64,000 bases of DNA. It comes from Baylisascaris procyonis. Lineage: Eukaryota; Nematoda; Chromadorea; Rhabditida; Ascarididae. A program made the position numbers and the translations under genes. Below are positions 62,208 to 64,000 of the stretch, piece after piece; the stretch's first letter is position 1, and the number at the start of each line of letters is the position of its first letter. The stretch spans positions 1,736,001 through 1,800,000 of the forward strand of contig JAZARR010000230.1 of NCBI GenBank assembly GCA_037389465.1. Reading direction: 5' to 3'. The notes under the pieces were generated by a model. The model was not told the DNA's origin. It was given only the letters and a program-made list of their open reading frames with translations, and did not search any database.

Positions 62208-63299
62208 TTACAGTGGCTATATAAGATGTTAATGAATTGATTGTTTGATTGTTTGTAAATCCATTGTTGGATTTCCTTATTTAAACGATTTAATTGGCCA
62301 ATATTTTTGCATATTCATCGTCTGACAGGTGCGCGTCTACTGTCTGCAACTTTCCGGACTAATCCAGTACGGCTGGACTACTGCGGAAGTTTTCCCTGAC
62401 CAAGAGATTTTGTTAGCTTTTAAATTCATAGGCAAATTTGTTTGCGTAATTAACGATAGTAGTAACGATGGTACTGTTATGATTTTAATGAATTCAATTT
62501 ACTATAGGTCATGAATAGAAATTGGAAAAGGTGTTAAGTTTTTGTTCGATTTCGTTGTGTACAACCGACTCCATAAATGATACAACCGAGCTCACAAATG
62601 AAGTATCTTCTTTTTTGGCCATTTTGTTATGAATATCGGCTCGCTGTCATTGCTTATGCACTTTATGGCATCAGCGATTCGAATCCTTTAAAAGAAAAAG
62701 CAGCTTACTGCATTGTTTTCCCAAGAGGATTTATGGTATTCGACGATGATTACTCGCTGGGGGAATAAGTCACTCATACATCGATGTTAACTTTTCTTCT
62801 TTTACGTCTTCATTTAAATGTAGTGAAAGCAAAAAATGTTTTAAAATTGAAGCTAATTTAAGTCAAAAACAATTTTTTATGGCGGAATTTTTATTGTGCA
62901 ACTTGTACTACATGAAGAGGAGGGCGGGGGAACTGGAATGGGAAGTTTCTTCTAGAATTAGAATCCCGATCTTCCACTTTTTTGACATTTCGATATTATT
63001 TAGATACTCACTGCTTTTTGTTTCCCGAAAATCCGATAGCCAATTCACCGTAAGAAAAAAGAATGTAATAACGTTTGAAAGAAAAACTTGTCGTTGAAAA
63101 TTGTGGTTCTCGGCAAAATTTGATGATTTCGCTTCCGGGAATTTGACATCGCATTAAAAAATTAAATCCCTTCTCAAATAAAATCAGCTCCAAGTAGGAG
63201 TTATTTGCCGGTGGTGATGTGTTCTAATGTGGGATATATCTGAGATTGGGCACCTATATCGATTCATGCTCGTTTTTAGCTTCTGCTCTAGTGGCTGCT

Positions 63300-63476
63300 A
63301 ACTGACGTAAACGCGTATTGATGGAAGAGCGTTGAAAAAAGAAAAAGGACGGAGCGAACAACTAAGTGACCAACTCACGCCCGTTGAAATAGCCGTGTAG
63401 TTGAAGCGCGAGAGTTGGTGCCTTAACGGCGATCGTAATGCATAGATGATTGCAAAGAGGTGACTTCACTAATATA
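63300..63476 (+). promoter_or_regulatory. Putative 5' leader of the stomatin-family gene with two tiny uORFs and a stem
   Basis: This leader is G+C-richer than the flanking DNA. Two short upstream ORFs precede the main ATG: 63438-63449 (three codons plus stop) and 63446-63463 (five codons plus stop). They overlap each other in different frames. An 8 bp inverted repeat, ACCAACTC at 63369-63376 and GAGTTGGT at 63412-63419, could form a stem with a 35-base loop. No TATA box or initiator can be assigned. The transcription start is unknown, and a trans-spliced leader could remove part or all of this segment. Confidence 0.4.
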
Positions 63477-63668
63477 ATGGCGCGACTTACACATCGATCT
63501 ACCACTGCAACTAATACTAATACTAATACTGCTGCTGCTATTAGTGATACGCATATTTCAGCCGATACATACGATACGGGTGTCGGATTTTGTGGCTGGT
63601 TGATTATTACGCTCTCTTGGGTTATACTTATTTCAACATTTCCGATCTCGGTTTGCTTCTGTGTCAAG
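63477..63668 (+). CDS. Stomatin-family protein, first coding exon (5' partial gene)
   Basis: Stomatin/MEC-2/UNC-1-type proteins are monotopic membrane scaffolds that bind cholesterol and regulate ion channels. This exon encodes 64 residues. Residues 1-34 are a polar, Thr/Asn/Ala-rich tail with a TNTNTN run. Residues 35-64 read GVGFCGWLIITLSWVILIST, then FPISVCFCVK, which is the family hairpin. The conserved hairpin proline is residue 56. Cysteines at 39, 60 and 62 are near positions palmitoylated in relatives. The ATG follows an in-frame TGA at 63447-63449. The exon ends in phase 0 after the Lys codon at a GT donor (GTAATT) at 63669. In relatives the next residues are V-x-EYERAVIFRLGR, so a following exon starting with a Val codon is expected beyond the window. 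The PHB/SPFH domain is not in view. A specific paralogue (mec-2, unc-1 or a sto gene) cannot be chosen from this exon. Confidence 0.9.
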
Positions 63669-64000
63669 GTAATTGCTGCAAATAATAATTGTTGATGCTC
63701 TTTAATACCTGTTACTAGTTTATTTGATAGTTTGATATCCAATAATTGTATTTATTAGTATACCTTAGATTGCCTGCTAGATATTCCTAATTGAGGTCGA
63801 AAATAATCAACTATTTCTTCTACTCTGTTTTATGTCATGAAGAGGATTTTGAAGATATTCTGAAAAAGGAAGTTCTCAGCAAGGAGTCTCTTTCTTCTTT
63901 TTTTTCGCAACGATCGTATAAATTCAATTGAGATCCCAGGATTTGTGAAATTCCTCCTTTAAAAGAAAGAAAAATTCCTTTTTGCATGATACCCAAACTT

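Larger units (their letters stand above)
58278..63299. other. Gene-poor stretch upstream of the stomatin-family exon
   Basis: It contains the 47 bp duplication, purine tracts at 60560-60600 and 60915-60937, an (AAAT)n tract and several weak open frames. A G+C-richer segment after TCGTCTGACAG at 62329-62400 reads VRVYCLQLSGLIQYGWTTAE in one frame. A 63-codon ATG frame lies at 62577-62768. Neither resembles a known protein, and both may be chance or part of a distal promoter region. Confidence 0.4.

Noticed and set aside
62670..62690. GATTCGAATCC resembling a tRNA T-loop
   Set aside because: No acceptor, D or anticodon stems can be formed around it.
63362..63742. 126-codon minus-strand frame, the longest in the window
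   Set aside because: It lies antisense to the stomatin exon, whose plus-strand product has clear homology; the minus frame is a shadow.

Overview
The window is AT-rich (roughly 30% G+C by eye) and almost empty of recognisable genes. It looks like eukaryotic, most probably nematode, nuclear DNA. The clearest clue is an exon near the right end that encodes the N-terminal tail and membrane hairpin of a stomatin-family protein of the MEC-2/UNC-1/STO type and stops at a GT splice donor. Long (TA)n microsatellites, poly-T runs, TTTCAG-type acceptors and large non-coding spans fit a parasitic-nematode-like genome. The species cannot be fixed from this sequence.

Layout. 1-17 kb: no supported gene; it holds degenerate ~25-33 bp minisatellites, (TA)n tracts, a poly-C run and a ~106 bp stem-loop. 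17.4-20.5 kb: two adjacent minisatellites, a G+C-richer small ORF on the minus strand, a 30 bp tandem repeat and a weak candidate exon. 20.5-27.7 kb: no supported gene; it has a 75 bp (TA)n tract and one copy of a dispersed 42 bp repeat. 27.7-31.5 kb: a cluster of minus-strand exon-like open segments, one pair of which is splice-phase compatible, and a G+C-richer patch; none resembles a known protein. 31.5-39.3 kb: no supported gene. 39.35-39.96 kb: a G+C-rich leader and a convincing first coding exon (76 codons) of an unrecognised plus-strand gene. 40-54 kb: no supported exon. 54.5-57.7 kb: several weak exon-like segments with splice signals on both strands. 58-63.3 kb: a 91 bp (TA)n tract and a 47 bp tandem duplication. 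63.3-63.7 kb: leader and first exon of the stomatin-family gene, which continues beyond the window.

Only the two first exons (39735-39963 and 63477-63668) are strongly supported as coding. Both lie on the plus strand and end at GT donors. The first gene therefore has either an intron of many kilobases or short exons that could not be identified by eye. Many long open frames here are expected by chance in AT-rich DNA or are microsatellites read as protein, so all other coding calls have low confidence. No CRISPR array, rRNA, tRNA, intact transposase or polymerase gene was found. I saw no convincing new biological system. The most distinctive property is the number of unrelated short minisatellites with 20-50 bp units.
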